From the NCBI GenBank assembly GCA_025210525.1, contig JAOARP010000008.1, positions 1 to 64,000 of the forward strand: a DNA stretch of 64,000 nucleotides, read 5' to 3'. Positions 25,266 through 34,199 of this stretch are shown here, piece by piece (position 1 is the stretch's first letter; the number at the start of each line of letters is the position of its first letter). A model generated the notes under the pieces. That model was not told the DNA's origin and ran no database searches. It saw only the letters and a list, made by a program, of their open reading frames with translations. Position numbers and translations under genes: made by a program. The DNA comes from Marinisporobacter sp. (GTDB lineage Bacteria > Bacillota > Clostridia > Peptostreptococcales > Thermotaleaceae).

Positions 25266-26765
25266 CTACTTGTCCTCCTTTATACCTATTGCATAACGCA
25301 TAATATTTTCTTGGGAAGCCTCATCTGCTTGAATCTCTCCAGTGATTTCGCCTTCATGCATCACAAGGATTCTATCCGACATGCCCAAAATTTCTGGTAT
25401 TTCAGATGAAATCATAATAATGCTCATGCCTTCTTTTTTATAAGTATTAATTAAATCGTATATTTCTTTTTTTGCTCCTACATCCACACCTCTTGTAGGT
25501 TCATCTAAAATAAGAACCTTTGGTAAGGTCATTAAGCTTTTTGCAATAGATACCTTTTGTTGATTCCCTCCACTTAAATTCTTCACAATCTGCTCCATAC
25601 TAGGGGTTTTAATTGACATGGAATCAATATATTCCTGAGAGATTGTTTTTTCCTTTTTCTCGTTGATTTTTCCTAAAGCTCCCGTTAAATTCTTTAATGC
25701 TGAAATATGCATATTTTCCTTTACGCTTAATCCTAAAACAAGACCGCTTCCTTTTCTATCCTCAGATACATAAGAAATTCCTTTTCTTATTGCATCCTTT
25801 GGGTGCTTTATGGTAATGAGTTTTCCTTCCATATAAAGCTTTCCGCTTTCAATAGGTAAATATCCATAAATACTTTGTGCAAGCTCTGTACGCCCTGCTC
25901 CCATCAATCCTGAAATTCCTAGTATTTCTCCTTTTTTTAGAGAAAAGCTTACATTCTTTAAATATTTGTTTTTTAAATCTTTTACTTCTAAAACCGTTTC
26001 TCCTATATGACTTTTAACCTTCGGAAATTGTTCTGTTAGCTTTCTTCCCACCATTAACTCAACCATTTCATCTTCATTTATTTTTTGGATAGGTCTTTCA
26101 GCTATAAATGTTCCATCTCTTAGGATCGTTACATCATCACAAATCTCAAATATCTCCTTTAATCTGTGAGAAATATAAACCATACTCTTTCCTTCATCTC
26201 TAAGCTCTCTTATCACCTTAAATAAATTAATGGTTTCTTTATCTGTCAAAGCATCTGTCGGTTCATCCATAACAATGACTTTTGCATTTAAGGATAATGC
26301 TTTTGCTATTTCTATCATCTGCTGCTTCCCAACAGATAACTCTCCTACTAATGTTTTTGGGTCTTCCTCTACTCCTAATTGATCTAAAAGCTTTTTAGCT
26401 TCATCATAAAGAGTTTTCCAATCAATTTTTCCAAATCTATTTTTAGGTTCTCTTCCAAGAAATATATTTTCTCCAATAGTCAATTGATTTACTAAATTCA
26501 GTTCCTGATGTATAATGGCTATACCCTTTTCCTGTGACTCTTTAGGTTCCTTAAAATCTATCTTCTCCCCTTCATAATACATTTCTCCTGAAGTTTTTTC
26601 ATACACCCCTGTCATGATTTTCATCAAAGTTGACTTTCCTGCACCATTTTCTCCTAGAAGTGCCATGACCTGCCCCTTATAGATCTTAAAATCTACTCCT
26701 TTTAGCGCTTTAACACCTGGAAATTCCTTCGTGATCTGTTTCATTTCTAAAATGGTATGCTTCAT
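25266..26765 (-). CDS. rbsA: Ribose ABC transporter ATPase, duplicated
   Basis: This 499-residue protein has two ABC ATPase halves. The first contains Walker A GENGAGKSTLMK near residue 40, the signature LSVGKQQMIEIAKAL and Walker B VIVMDEPT. The second (about residues 255-495) has a degenerate Walker A (GLMGAGRTELAQ) and the signature LSGGNQQKVSIAKSL. The degenerate second site is normal for sugar ATPases of the RbsA/MglA type. The ATG at 26765 is preferred over a GTG at 26774 because AGGAGG ends eight bases before it. It lies between rbsD and rbsC with short spacers, in one transcript. Confidence 0.96.
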   Translation of the reverse strand: MKHTILEMKQITKEFPGVKALKGVDFKIYKGQVMALLGENGAGKSTLMKIMTGVYEKTSGEMYYEGEKIDFKEPKESQEKGIAIIHQELNLVNQLTIGENIFLGREPKNRFGKIDWKTLYDEAKKLLDQLGVEEDPKTLVGELSVGKQQMIEIAKALSLNAKVIVMDEPTDALTDKETINLFKVIRELRDEGKSMVYISHRLKEIFEICDDVTILRDGTFIAERPIQKINEDEMVELMVGRKLTEQFPKVKSHIGETVLEVKDLKNKYLKNVSFSLKKGEILGISGLMGAGRTELAQSIYGYLPIESGKLYMEGKLITIKHPKDAIRKGISYVSEDRKGSGLVLGLSVKENMHISALKNLTGALGKINEKKEKTISQEYIDSMSIKTPSMEQIVKNLSGGNQQKVSIAKSLMTLPKVLILDEPTRGVDVGAKKEIYDLINTYKKEGMSIIMISSEIPEILGMSDRILVMHEGEITGEIQADEASQENIMRYAIGIKEDK

Positions 26766-26777
26766 GTAATCCACCTC

Positions 26778-27197
26778 CTAAAAGACCACCCCTGATTTCA
26801 AAATTATATTTGCATAGGGTGTACATTCTCCAGTTCGAATAACTGCTTTTGTTTCAATGGTTTTCTTTTTAAATGCTTCATGAGGAATTTTTACGATTTT
26901 TATTATATTTCCTTGTTCCTTTTCTAACTCTTTTAATCGTAAAATGATTTTTTCATACATGTGCTTACTATGAATTTCCATTTCCTCAGCTAAAATAACT
27001 TCTTCTACCCATTGTTCGCTCAGTACTGTATCAAAAACTGTAATAAAATCAGGTACCCCTAAAGTAATTGCCAAATCTATTCTTTTCACCGTATCTGGTA
27101 TAGGTAACCCACAATCCCCTATTGTAATGCCATCTGTATGTCCTAATTTTGAAATTGTATGTGATATCTCATTATGAATTAGCTTACCTTTCTTCAT
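26778..27197 (-). CDS. rbsD: D-ribose pyranase
   Basis: This 139-residue enzyme converts beta-pyranose to beta-furanose ribose so that RbsK can phosphorylate it. It begins KGKLIHNEISHTISKLGHTD and contains the family motif GITIGDCGLPIPDTVKRIDL, with an active-site histidine near residue 20 (HTDGI). The C-terminal end has VIRTGECTPYANIILKSGVV. The start is an ATG behind AGGAGG. It lies four to twenty bases from its neighbours rbsA and rbsK in the ribose operon. Confidence 0.95.
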   Translation of the reverse strand: MKKGKLIHNEISHTISKLGHTDGITIGDCGLPIPDTVKRIDLAITLGVPDFITVFDTVLSEQWVEEVILAEEMEIHSKHMYEKIILRLKELEKEQGNIIKIVKIPHEAFKKKTIETKAVIRTGECTPYANIILKSGVVF

Positions 27198-27216
27198 TGG
27201 TCCTTCCTCCTATTTT

Positions 27217-28119
27217 TTACTTGAAAAATTCTTCTACTCTTTCTAGTGTGGGCAATGAACTTTGAGCTCCCTTTTCCATAACCGTCAATGCCCCTACCTT
27301 CATAGCAAAACAAACTGCTTCATCTATTGTTTTTCCTTGATCAAGAGCTACTGCTAAAGCACCATTTACACTATCTCCTGCAGCTGTTGTATCTACAGCC
27401 TTTACCTTATATCCTTTAAAGTACTCATGATTTTTTTCATTCATATATAAAGCCCCTTGGCTACCTAATGTAACGATCAATTCCTTTACCCCTTGATCCA
27501 TCATAACTTTTCCAGCTTTTAAAAGATCTTCTTCTCTCTTTATTTCAACTCCACTTAAAAGTTCTAGCTCCGTTTCATTTGGTGTTAATAAATCTACATT
27601 TTCTATGATTTCTTTTGATAACTTTTGAGCTGGTGCTGGATTTAAAATAGTATATTTGTTAAAATTTTTAGCCTTTTTAAGGGCATATTCAACTACTTCG
27701 AGGGGTATTTCTAATTGTGTCACCAATATATTGGACTTCTTTATTAAAGATTGACCTTCATCTATATCATTTTTACTTACATCAAAGTTAGCTCCAGGAA
27801 TAACTACAATGGAATTATCTCCATCTTCATTAACCATAATCATAGCAACACCTGTTGGATTTTTAGCTGTCTTTATATGATCTGTATTAATTCCATCCTT
27901 ATTTAAACTATCTTTTAAAGTTTTCCCAAATTCATCTTCTCCCACTCTTCCAATCATAGATACTTTCCCCTTTAACTTTCCCATGGCAGCTGCTTGATTA
28001 GCTCCTTTTCCTCCAGGAATTTTATCTAATCCTTTTCCTAATGTAGTTTCTCCCACCTTAGGTGTCACTTTAACTTGTGTTACTAAATCCATATTTAAAC
28101 TTCCTACTACTACAATCAT
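27217..28119 (-). CDS. rbsK: Ribokinase
   Basis: This 300-residue PfkB-family kinase phosphorylates D-ribose at O5 with ATP. The amino end VVVGSLNMDLVTQVKVTPKV and the substrate motif GGKGANQAAAMGKLKG are diagnostic, and the catalytic base lies in VDTTAAGDSVNGALAVAL near residue 240. It is the second gene of the operon, and a LacI-type palindrome in its 5' spacer suggests an additional RbsR site. The start is an ATG behind AAGGAGG. Confidence 0.96.
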   Translation of the reverse strand: MIVVVGSLNMDLVTQVKVTPKVGETTLGKGLDKIPGGKGANQAAAMGKLKGKVSMIGRVGEDEFGKTLKDSLNKDGINTDHIKTAKNPTGVAMIMVNEDGDNSIVVIPGANFDVSKNDIDEGQSLIKKSNILVTQLEIPLEVVEYALKKAKNFNKYTILNPAPAQKLSKEIIENVDLLTPNETELELLSGVEIKREEDLLKAGKVMMDQGVKELIVTLGSQGALYMNEKNHEYFKGYKVKAVDTTAAGDSVNGALAVALDQGKTIDEAVCFAMKVGALTVMEKGAQSSLPTLERVEEFFK

Positions 28120-28137
28120 CCAGTCCCCTCCTTAAGT

Positions 28138-28147
28138 TAAACGTTTA
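28138..28147. promoter_or_regulatory. Second LacI-type operator between rbsR and rbsK
   Basis: The perfect 10-base palindrome TAAACGTTTA (within GTTAAACGTTTACC) repeats the core of the larger operator upstream of rbsR. It is probably bound by RbsR. Confidence 0.7.
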
Positions 28148-28191
28148 CCTTGTTAGGTAAAAAAAATTAAAGATAAAAATTCTTTTATCTA

Positions 28192-29190
28192 TTATGTGGA
28201 TTGTCTAACGACTAATTCTGTATTTAATCTAACTAGCGGTTCCTTTGCTTTTCCATTTTCTATAATTTCTATCAAAAGCTTTACCGCTTCATATCCCATT
28301 TTATAATTAGGTTGGCTAATAGTCGTTAAAGCCGGTTCTATTAGTTTTGCCATATAGATATCATCATATCCTAAAATCCCCACGTCTTCGGGAATACACA
28401 TTCCTACTTCCTTTAAAAACTTCATTGCACTAAGGGCAATAATATCGTTTGCACAAAATACTGCATCAAAGGAAATGTTTTTGCTCATTAATATTTCAAT
28501 AGCTTTTTTACCCCATCCTTCTTTATATTCCCCTTCTACTACAAAAGTATCCTCAAAGAAAATATCATTTTCTTTTAAAGCTTTCTTATATCCTTCTAAT
28601 CGATCTAAAGATGTTTTAGTAGAAAATGGTCCTGAAATAAACGCAATTTCTTTGTATCCTTTTCTAATTAAATAGCTTACCCCTTTATATGCCCCATTAA
28701 AATTATCTACTAAAACTTTTCCTTTAATATTTGGGATGTCTATATCTCTATCGATCAAAACCATAGGTTTTCTAATTTGATTTAGGTGATTAAATTCTTC
28801 ATTATTGTTAGCCGATTGCGTAAATATAATGCCATCTACCATTTTTTCAACTAACATGTTTATATATTTTTCTTCCTTTTCTATTTTATCGTCTGTATTG
28901 CAGAAAAATATATTATAACCATAAGCACTGGCGCAGTCCTCTGCCCCTCTAACTAATTCAGGAAAAAAGGGATTAGTAATATCAGGAATAACTAATCCAA
29001 TAGTTTTTGTTTGCTTAGTAACTAAACTTCTTGCAACCGTATTGGGAATATAATTTTTTTCCTTTATAATCCCCAGCACTTTTTTTCTAGTTTTTTCACT
29101 TATATTATGATCTTTTTTATTTAAAATTTTAGAAACAGTTGCCGTAGATACTCCTGCTTCATTGGCTATATCCTTAATAGTGATCTTCAT
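28192..29190 (-). CDS. rbsR: LacI-family ribose operon repressor
   Basis: This 332-residue repressor has an amino-terminal LacI helix-turn-helix (ITIKDIANEAGVSTATVSK, residues 2-21) and hinge helix, then a periplasmic-binding-like effector domain beginning GLVIPDITNPFFPELVRGAE. It probably binds the large operator at its own promoter and the smaller one before rbsK, and is released by ribose. The start is the ATG at 29190, behind AAGGAG; the GTG at 29196 lies within the ribosome-site spacing. It is the first gene of rbsRKDACB, an autoregulated arrangement known in Gram-positive bacteria. Confidence 0.92.
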   Translation of the reverse strand: MKITIKDIANEAGVSTATVSKILNKKDHNISEKTRKKVLGIIKEKNYIPNTVARSLVTKQTKTIGLVIPDITNPFFPELVRGAEDCASAYGYNIFFCNTDDKIEKEEKYINMLVEKMVDGIIFTQSANNNEEFNHLNQIRKPMVLIDRDIDIPNIKGKVLVDNFNGAYKGVSYLIRKGYKEIAFISGPFSTKTSLDRLEGYKKALKENDIFFEDTFVVEGEYKEGWGKKAIEILMSKNISFDAVFCANDIIALSAMKFLKEVGMCIPEDVGILGYDDIYMAKLIEPALTTISQPNYKMGYEAVKLLIEIIENGKAKEPLVRLNTELVVRQST

Positions 29191-29227
29191 AAGCACTCCT
29201 TATTTCTCTATAAAATTTACGAATCAT

Positions 29228-29260
29228 CAGGGTAAACGTTTTAGTAAAACGTTTACCCTG
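29228..29260. promoter_or_regulatory. Large LacI/RbsR operator upstream of rbsR
   Basis: A perfect 33-base palindrome with 16-base arms (CAGGGTAAACGTTTTA and its complement) around a central G. It contains two overlapping LacI-type half-site pairs with the core AAACGTTT. It lies immediately downstream of the -10 of the predicted rbsR promoter, so bound RbsR would block initiation. Confidence 0.85.
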
Positions 29261-29289
29261 AGTTTATCATATATTATTTTTTTTTACAA
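29261..29289 (-). promoter_or_regulatory. Sigma-A promoter of the ribose operon
   Basis: On the minus strand there is TTGTAA (29289-29284), a 17-base spacer and TAAACT (29266-29261), abutting the operator. Confidence 0.7.
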
Positions 29290-29412
29290 GAATCTTATTT
29301 TTAAATTTTATTCTGGAGACTTTGAAATATTTTACTTAAAACCCAAAAGCATATAATAAATGTAAAAATATTTATCTATCTTATGAATAGTGTAATATAT
29401 GCTTCTTTATTA

Positions 29413-29421
29413 TGCTATAAT
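29413..29421 (+). promoter_or_regulatory. Extended -10 promoter candidate for ilvE
   Basis: TG-C-TATAAT at 29413-29421, with no good -35, about 120 bases before the ilvE start. The leader holds a 10-base-arm hairpin (29450-29480). Confidence 0.5.
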
Positions 29422-29449
29422 AGGTATGTACATTATTTTCAATTTATAT

Positions 29450-29480
29450 AGAAAAGTAAATCTATTCACATTACTTTTCT
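29450..29480 (+). other. Leader hairpin upstream of ilvE
   Basis: AGAAAAGTAA pairs with TTACTTTTCT around an 11-base loop. A run TATATTTTTAC follows only at a distance, so this is not a standard terminator. A regulatory role is possible but not shown. Confidence 0.4.
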
Positions 29481-29542
29481 TAGATTTATTATATTTTTAC
29501 TTATAATTTTAAAAAAATTCACTTTTTTTGAGGAGGGGTACT

Positions 29543-30568
29543 ATGAGCAAAACAGTAAACATCGATTGGAATAACTTAGGATTTAGTTATATTAAAACAG
29601 ATCTACGTTATGTTTCAAGATGGAAAGATGGTCAATGGGATGAAGGCAAATTAGTTGAAGATAATAAACTTTCTATTAGTGAAGCTTCCACAGCCCTTCA
29701 TTATGGACAACAATGTTTTGAAGGATTAAAAGCATATCGTACAAAACAAGGAAAAATTCAATTATTCAGACCTGATCGAAATGCAAATCGTCTTAATGAT
29801 AGTTGCAAACGTATTTTAATGCCTGAAATACCAGTTGAAAAATTTATAGATGCTTGTATCCAAGTAGTTAAAGCTAATGAACATTACGTTCCACCTTATG
29901 GAACTGGCGCAACTCTTTATCTTAGACCATTTGTTATCGGTGTAGGAAATAATGTAGGGGTAAAACCAGCTCCTGAGTACATATTCTGCATATTCTGTGT
30001 TCCTGTAGGTCCTTATTTTAAAGGTGGAATGAATCCTGTAAACTTTATCGTTTCAGAATATGATAGAGCAGCACCATTTGGTACAGGAGCAGCAAAGGTA
30101 GGAGGAAACTATGCTGGAAGTCTTTATCCTCATGAATTAGCTGCAGAAAAAGGTTTTGCTGATTGTATTTATCTTGATCCAATGACACATACGAAAATCG
30201 AAGAGGTTGGAGCAGCTAATTTCTTTGGTATTACTAAGGATAATAAATTTGTAACACCAAAATCACCATCTATTCTTCCTAGTATTACAAAATACTCCTT
30301 ACTACATGTTGCAAAAGAATACCTTAACATGGAAGTAGAAGAAAGAGATGTTCATATCGATAATTTAGATGAATTTAAAGAAACAGGTGCCTGCGGAACT
30401 GCAGCTGTTATCACACCTATTGGTGGCATACAATATAAAGGAGAACTTCATGTATTCCATAGTGAAACAGAAGTTGGTCCTGTTACAAAAAAACTTTATG
30501 ATACCCTTTATGGTATTCAATTTGGAGATGTAGAAGCTCCTGAAGGATGGATCGTAGAAGTTAAATAA
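29543..30568 (+). CDS. ilvE: Branched-chain amino acid aminotransferase
   Basis: This 341-residue class IV PLP aminotransferase exchanges amino groups between glutamate and the keto acids of leucine, isoleucine and valine. Signature regions are [14 protein letters not shown] near residue 50, the PLP-lysine region [18 protein letters not shown] near 190 and [13 protein letters not shown] near 230, where the family pattern E-x-x-x-x-N lies. The ATG at 29543 follows AGGAGGGG; the TTG at 29528 lies upstream of that site. It appears to be a single-gene unit ending in a strong terminator. Confidence 0.94.
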   Translation: MSKTVNIDWNNLGFSYIKTDLRYVSRWKDGQWDEGKLVEDNKLSISEASTALHYGQQCFEGLKAYRTKQGKIQLFRPDRNANRLNDSCKRILMPEIPVEKFIDACIQVVKANEHYVPPYGTGATLYLRPFVIGVGNNVGVKPAPEYIFCIFCVPVGPYFKGGMNPVNFIVSEYDRAAPFGTGAAKVGGNYAGSLYPHELAAEKGFADCIYLDPMTHTKIEEVGAANFFGITKDNKFVTPKSPSILPSITKYSLLHVAKEYLNMEVEERDVHIDNLDEFKETGACGTAAVITPIGGIQYKGELHVFHSETEVGPVTKKLYDTLYGIQFGDVEAPEGWIVEVK

Positions 30569-30574
30569 GGATTA

Positions 30575-30602
30575 AAAGCTTGCCAAACTTTTGGCAAGCT
30601 TT
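30575..30602 (+). terminator. Terminator after ilvE
   Basis: Near-perfect 13-base arms (AAAGCTTGCCAAA and TTTGGCAAGCTTT) followed by ATTTTAAT, just before the convergent M15 peptidase gene. Confidence 0.85.
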
Positions 30603-31539
30603 ATTTTAATCCTTCATCAATTATTTGAATATATTTTTTTGTACTTATATCCATAGTATTTATGCCATCATACCAGATTTGATCATTATTAGGTCTACTG
30701 GAAAAATATCTAGCCTTTAAGATCAGCTCTGGTCGATACTCAAAATGAAGAATATCAAAATGTGCCCACTTTCCGCCCCAAATAAAATTGTTTTTTTCAA
30801 AGATCTGTACAATCTCTCGAGGATAAATCTTCAATCTTTTCTCTCCTTCCTCACGAGATGTCCACTTCCAATAATCCCTTTTATCCCGTTTAAGATCAAT
30901 GGCCGTTCCAAAGGAATGAGGGCTTAGTCGATTTGTTCCTGCAATCAAACGATAATTAAAGGTTCCACTAGGAGGAACGATAAAAGCATATAGCTTTTGC
31001 TTTTCTTGTGCTAAAAGAAGACTTTCCCCTAACGCTTTTTTTAAAAATTCTCTTGCTTTATTATTTTGATTAAATGGATAATATTTATGACCAATTCTTA
31101 AATTCTTAAGATTAGACTCAATCTGACTCTTTGATCCTCCATATACTTCTTTTAATAATGGATATACACGAATGCGACCAGGGTCACAGCCCTTCTCCAT
31201 TAAACACTGACTTGGAGCGAGAGGATAAATTTGTTCCATCATATCTTGCAAATCTGGATTTTGAAGCTTTTGTTGATCGTTTTTCTTCTCTTTATCATCA
31301 TAAAGAATTTTCTTTCCTGATTTCATAAGGATATAAACCCTATCTTTTTTCCCTTTTTCTACTCCAGTAATATCTTCAGGATAAGCCATCATCAAACATA
31401 ATAAATCTCTTTTCATTGTTACATAATATTCATCTTTTTTAGATTGATCAGCAGTAAAATTCTTCAAATATTCCTTTTGACTACATCCACTTATAAGTAA
31501 TAAGCAAGAAAGTATTATAAAAGTAACTCCTTTTTTCAT
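30601..31539 (-). CDS. M15-family D,D-carboxypeptidase-like lipoprotein
   Basis: This 312-residue zinc peptidase acts outside the cell, probably on peptidoglycan stem peptides. It has a lipoprotein signal MKKGVTFIILSCLLLISGC with the cysteine at residue 19. The M15 motifs are NRLSPHSFGTAIDLKRD (S-x-H-x-x-x-x-x-x-D) near residue 205 and the C-terminal HFDILHFEYRPEL with the H-x-x-H-type metal histidine. The ribosome site (AAGGG) is somewhat far from the ATG, so the start is less certain. The operon context is none; the neighbour ilvE converges. Confidence 0.85.
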   Translation of the reverse strand: MKKGVTFIILSCLLLISGCSQKEYLKNFTADQSKKDEYYVTMKRDLLCLMMAYPEDITGVEKGKKDRVYILMKSGKKILYDDKEKKNDQQKLQNPDLQDMMEQIYPLAPSQCLMEKGCDPGRIRVYPLLKEVYGGSKSQIESNLKNLRIGHKYYPFNQNNKAREFLKKALGESLLLAQEKQKLYAFIVPPSGTFNYRLIAGTNRLSPHSFGTAIDLKRDKRDYWKWTSREEGEKRLKIYPREIVQIFEKNNFIWGGKWAHFDILHFEYRPELILKARYFSSRPNNDQIWYDGINTMDISTKKYIQIIDEGLK

Positions 31540-31680
31540 AATATATTTTCATCCCTTCATAAAATGTTGATCTAAATTTTTTATTTTACTAATTCATCTA
31601 TAATTATTATGTGTACCTGAAATCAATTTTACTAGTTTTATAAATTCTCTATTAAACTTGACTCTATTTTTACAAAAAAT

Positions 31681-31716
31681 AAAAATCAGCCCAAAATGAT
31701 AATTTGAACTGATTTT
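31681..31716 (-). terminator. Terminator after the clpE-like gene
   Basis: On the minus strand AAAATCAG pairs with CTGATTTT, with an inner CAAA/TTTG pairing, followed by TTATTTTTTG. Confidence 0.75.
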
Positions 31717-31723
31717 TGCTTTT

Positions 31724-34024
31724 CTATTTATCTAGTATATTTTTCATAATAGATTTTATTAATATTTTCTCATCTTCTAATTCTATTTTTACATTAGAAT
31801 CTTCTTTAATCTCTCCTAATAAATATTTTTCAGCAATTTCATCTTCTATATATTTTTGAATCGTTCTTCTTAAAGGTCTTGCTCCATATTTTTTATCATA
31901 TCCCTTTTCTAGTATAAAGTCTTTTACTTCATCTAAAACATTTATTTTTATTTCTTTTTCTTTGGCTTCTTCCATTACTTCTTTTAACATCAAATCAATA
32001 ATCTTTCTTAATTCCTCTTTAGATAAATGTGTAAATGTAATAGTTTCATCTACTCTATTTAAAAATTCTGGTCTGAAAGTTTCTCTTAAAGCATCTTTTA
32101 CACGATTTTCCAAAGCATTATAATTATCTTTACCAAAACCAATGCTATTAGATTTAAAATTAGTTCCTGCATTAGAAGTCATAACAATCACTGTATTTTC
32201 AAAGAATACAGTTCTTCCTTGACTATCTGTTAATCTTCCATCTTCAAGAATTTGAAGAAGCATATTGAATACATCAGCATGGGCTTTTTCTATTTCATCT
32301 AAAAGGATCACTGAATATGGCTTTCTTCTTACCTTTTCTGTAAGCTGTCCTCCTTGATCATATCCTACATATCCTGGAGGCGCCCCGATTAATTTAGAAA
32401 CCGTATGCTTTTCCATATATTCAGACATATCAATTCGAATCATAGCTTCTTCACTTCCAAAAAGCTCGAAGGCAAGTGTCTTTACAAGCTCTGTTTTTCC
32501 TACCCCTGTAGGTCCTACGAAAATAAATGAAGCAGGTTTTTTCTTTTTTCTAAATCCTGAACGATTACGTCGTATTGCTTTTGATAAACTAGTAACTGCC
32601 TTATGTTGTCCAATGACTCTTTGATGTAATCGATCCTCTAGATTTAAAAGCTTCTTCGCTTCTTCTTCTGTAATCCTTTGAACAGGAATTTTTGTCCAAG
32701 CTTCAATAACAAAGGCAATATCTTCTATAGTAATTTCTAATTGACAATCCTCTTTGATTTTATTGATTTTTTCTTCTATTTTAAATTCTTCCATTTTACA
32801 CGCTGCTGCTTTTTCAAAATCATTATGGATAGCTGCTCTTTCTTTTTCTTCTTTTATTTTTTTAAGCTCTTCCTTTAAAGATTCTATTTCTACAAGTCCT
32901 TGGTTCTTTAAATTTGCCCGTGAACCAGCTTCATCGATTACATCAATAGCTTTATCAGGAAGGAATCTATCTGTAATATACTTTTCTGATAAATTAGCAG
33001 CTGCTACAATGGCTTCTTTTGATATTTTTATTTTATGATAATCTTCATAATAATCCTTTATTCCTTCTAATATTTCAATGGTCTCATCAATATTCGGCTC
33101 TTCTACTAAAACAGGCTGGAACCTTCTTTCAAGGGCAGCATCTTTTTCTATATGTTTTCTATATTCTTCAAGAGTCGTTGCACCTATTACTTGAATATCC
33201 CCTCGTGCAAGAGCTGGCTTCAAAATATTTGCTGCATTCATCACTCCACCATGTACTTCTCCAGCTCCCATAATATTATGGACTTCATCAATGACTAAAA
33301 TCACATTGCCACACTCGGTTGCTTCTTTTATGATGGATTTCATACGTCCTTCAAACTGCCCTCTAAATTGAGTTCCTGCTACAACCGCTGTCAAATCAAG
33401 AAGATAGATTTCATGATGGAATAATTTCGCTGGAACCTGTTTATTAACAATTCGAACAGCGAGTCCCTCTGCTATAGCAGTTTTCCCAACACCTGGCTCT
33501 CCAATCAATATAGGATTATTCTTTGTTCTTCTATTTAATATTTGTACCACTCGATCAATTTCTCTATTTCTTCCAATAATCTTATCTACTTCATCATTCT
33601 TAGCCTTTTCTGTTAAATTCGTTCCATACTGTTCTAAGAACTTCTTCTTTTTAGCTTTTTTATTTTTTTTCTCATGCTTTGCCTCTTCTTTCACAGTGGC
33701 TGAAGGCTCATCTTTTTCTACTTTATCTTCTTTTTGAAAATCTTCTTTCATGAATGGAAATCCTCCTTCAGCAAGATTCTCAAAGAAATTTTCATCCTCT
33801 AATCCATCCATATCCATGTCTTGGAACATATCTTTCATTTGTTCTGTTAAATTTTCAATATCTTCTGGATTCATTCCAGCTTGCTTCATCAATTGGTCTA
33901 CTACAGGAATTCCCATCTTTTTTGCACATTCTATACATAAACCTTTGATTTCAGTTTTTCCATTTTCAATTTGTGATGTAAATACAATAGCTATATTTTT
34001 CTTACAAACAGAACACATCTTCAT
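31724..34024 (-). CDS. clpE: ClpE-type AAA+ protease ATPase
   Basis: This 766-residue Hsp100 unfoldase feeds proteins to ClpP or remodels aggregates. A zinc finger with C4, C7, C30 and C33 (MKMCSVC and GLCIEC) replaces the usual Clp N-domain, as in ClpE. Two AAA+ modules follow, with Walker A GEPGVGKTAIAEG near residue 175 and GPTGVGKTELVKT near 505. A UVR-like coil lies between them (EKAAACKMEEFKIEEKINK). The ATG at 34024 is chosen from nested ATG codons because GGAG lies nine bases upstream. No CtsR heptad repeat is visible upstream. ClpC is the alternative name, but the zinc finger favours ClpE. Confidence 0.92.
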   Translation of the reverse strand: MKMCSVCKKNIAIVFTSQIENGKTEIKGLCIECAKKMGIPVVDQLMKQAGMNPEDIENLTEQMKDMFQDMDMDGLEDENFFENLAEGGFPFMKEDFQKEDKVEKDEPSATVKEEAKHEKKNKKAKKKKFLEQYGTNLTEKAKNDEVDKIIGRNREIDRVVQILNRRTKNNPILIGEPGVGKTAIAEGLAVRIVNKQVPAKLFHHEIYLLDLTAVVAGTQFRGQFEGRMKSIIKEATECGNVILVIDEVHNIMGAGEVHGGVMNAANILKPALARGDIQVIGATTLEEYRKHIEKDAALERRFQPVLVEEPNIDETIEILEGIKDYYEDYHKIKISKEAIVAAANLSEKYITDRFLPDKAIDVIDEAGSRANLKNQGLVEIESLKEELKKIKEEKERAAIHNDFEKAAACKMEEFKIEEKINKIKEDCQLEITIEDIAFVIEAWTKIPVQRITEEEAKKLLNLEDRLHQRVIGQHKAVTSLSKAIRRNRSGFRKKKKPASFIFVGPTGVGKTELVKTLAFELFGSEEAMIRIDMSEYMEKHTVSKLIGAPPGYVGYDQGGQLTEKVRRKPYSVILLDEIEKAHADVFNMLLQILEDGRLTDSQGRTVFFENTVIVMTSNAGTNFKSNSIGFGKDNYNALENRVKDALRETFRPEFLNRVDETITFTHLSKEELRKIIDLMLKEVMEEAKEKEIKINVLDEVKDFILEKGYDKKYGARPLRRTIQKYIEDEIAEKYLLGEIKEDSNVKIELEDEKILIKSIMKNILDK

Positions 34025-34146
34025 ATATATCATCTCCATCTTTATGTTATAAAAATCCTACTTTATTCAGTGGGAGCTTTTCTCATGAATATTTTGCAAA
34101 TACAATTGCCATGATTACAGTATAACATATTCCCCTCTTATTAAAA

Positions 34147-34177
34147 ATGAGCTTAGAGAACAATTCTCTAAACTCAT
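34147..34177 (-). terminator. Terminator after speD
   Basis: ATGAGTTTAGAGAA and TTCTCTAAGCTCAT form a 14-base stem with a 3-base loop and a T-run on the minus strand. Confidence 0.85.
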
Positions 34178-34199
34178 GAAATTTTCTTTCATATAAACT

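Noticed and set aside
29450-29480. Leader hairpin before ilvE considered as a T-box or terminator.
   Set aside because: No T-box core sequence (GGGTGG-like) is present, and no T-run directly follows the stem. It is listed only as a hairpin.
34025-34199. CtsR heptad repeats sought upstream of clpE.
   Set aside because: No AGGTCAAA-like repeat was found; control by CtsR cannot be supported.
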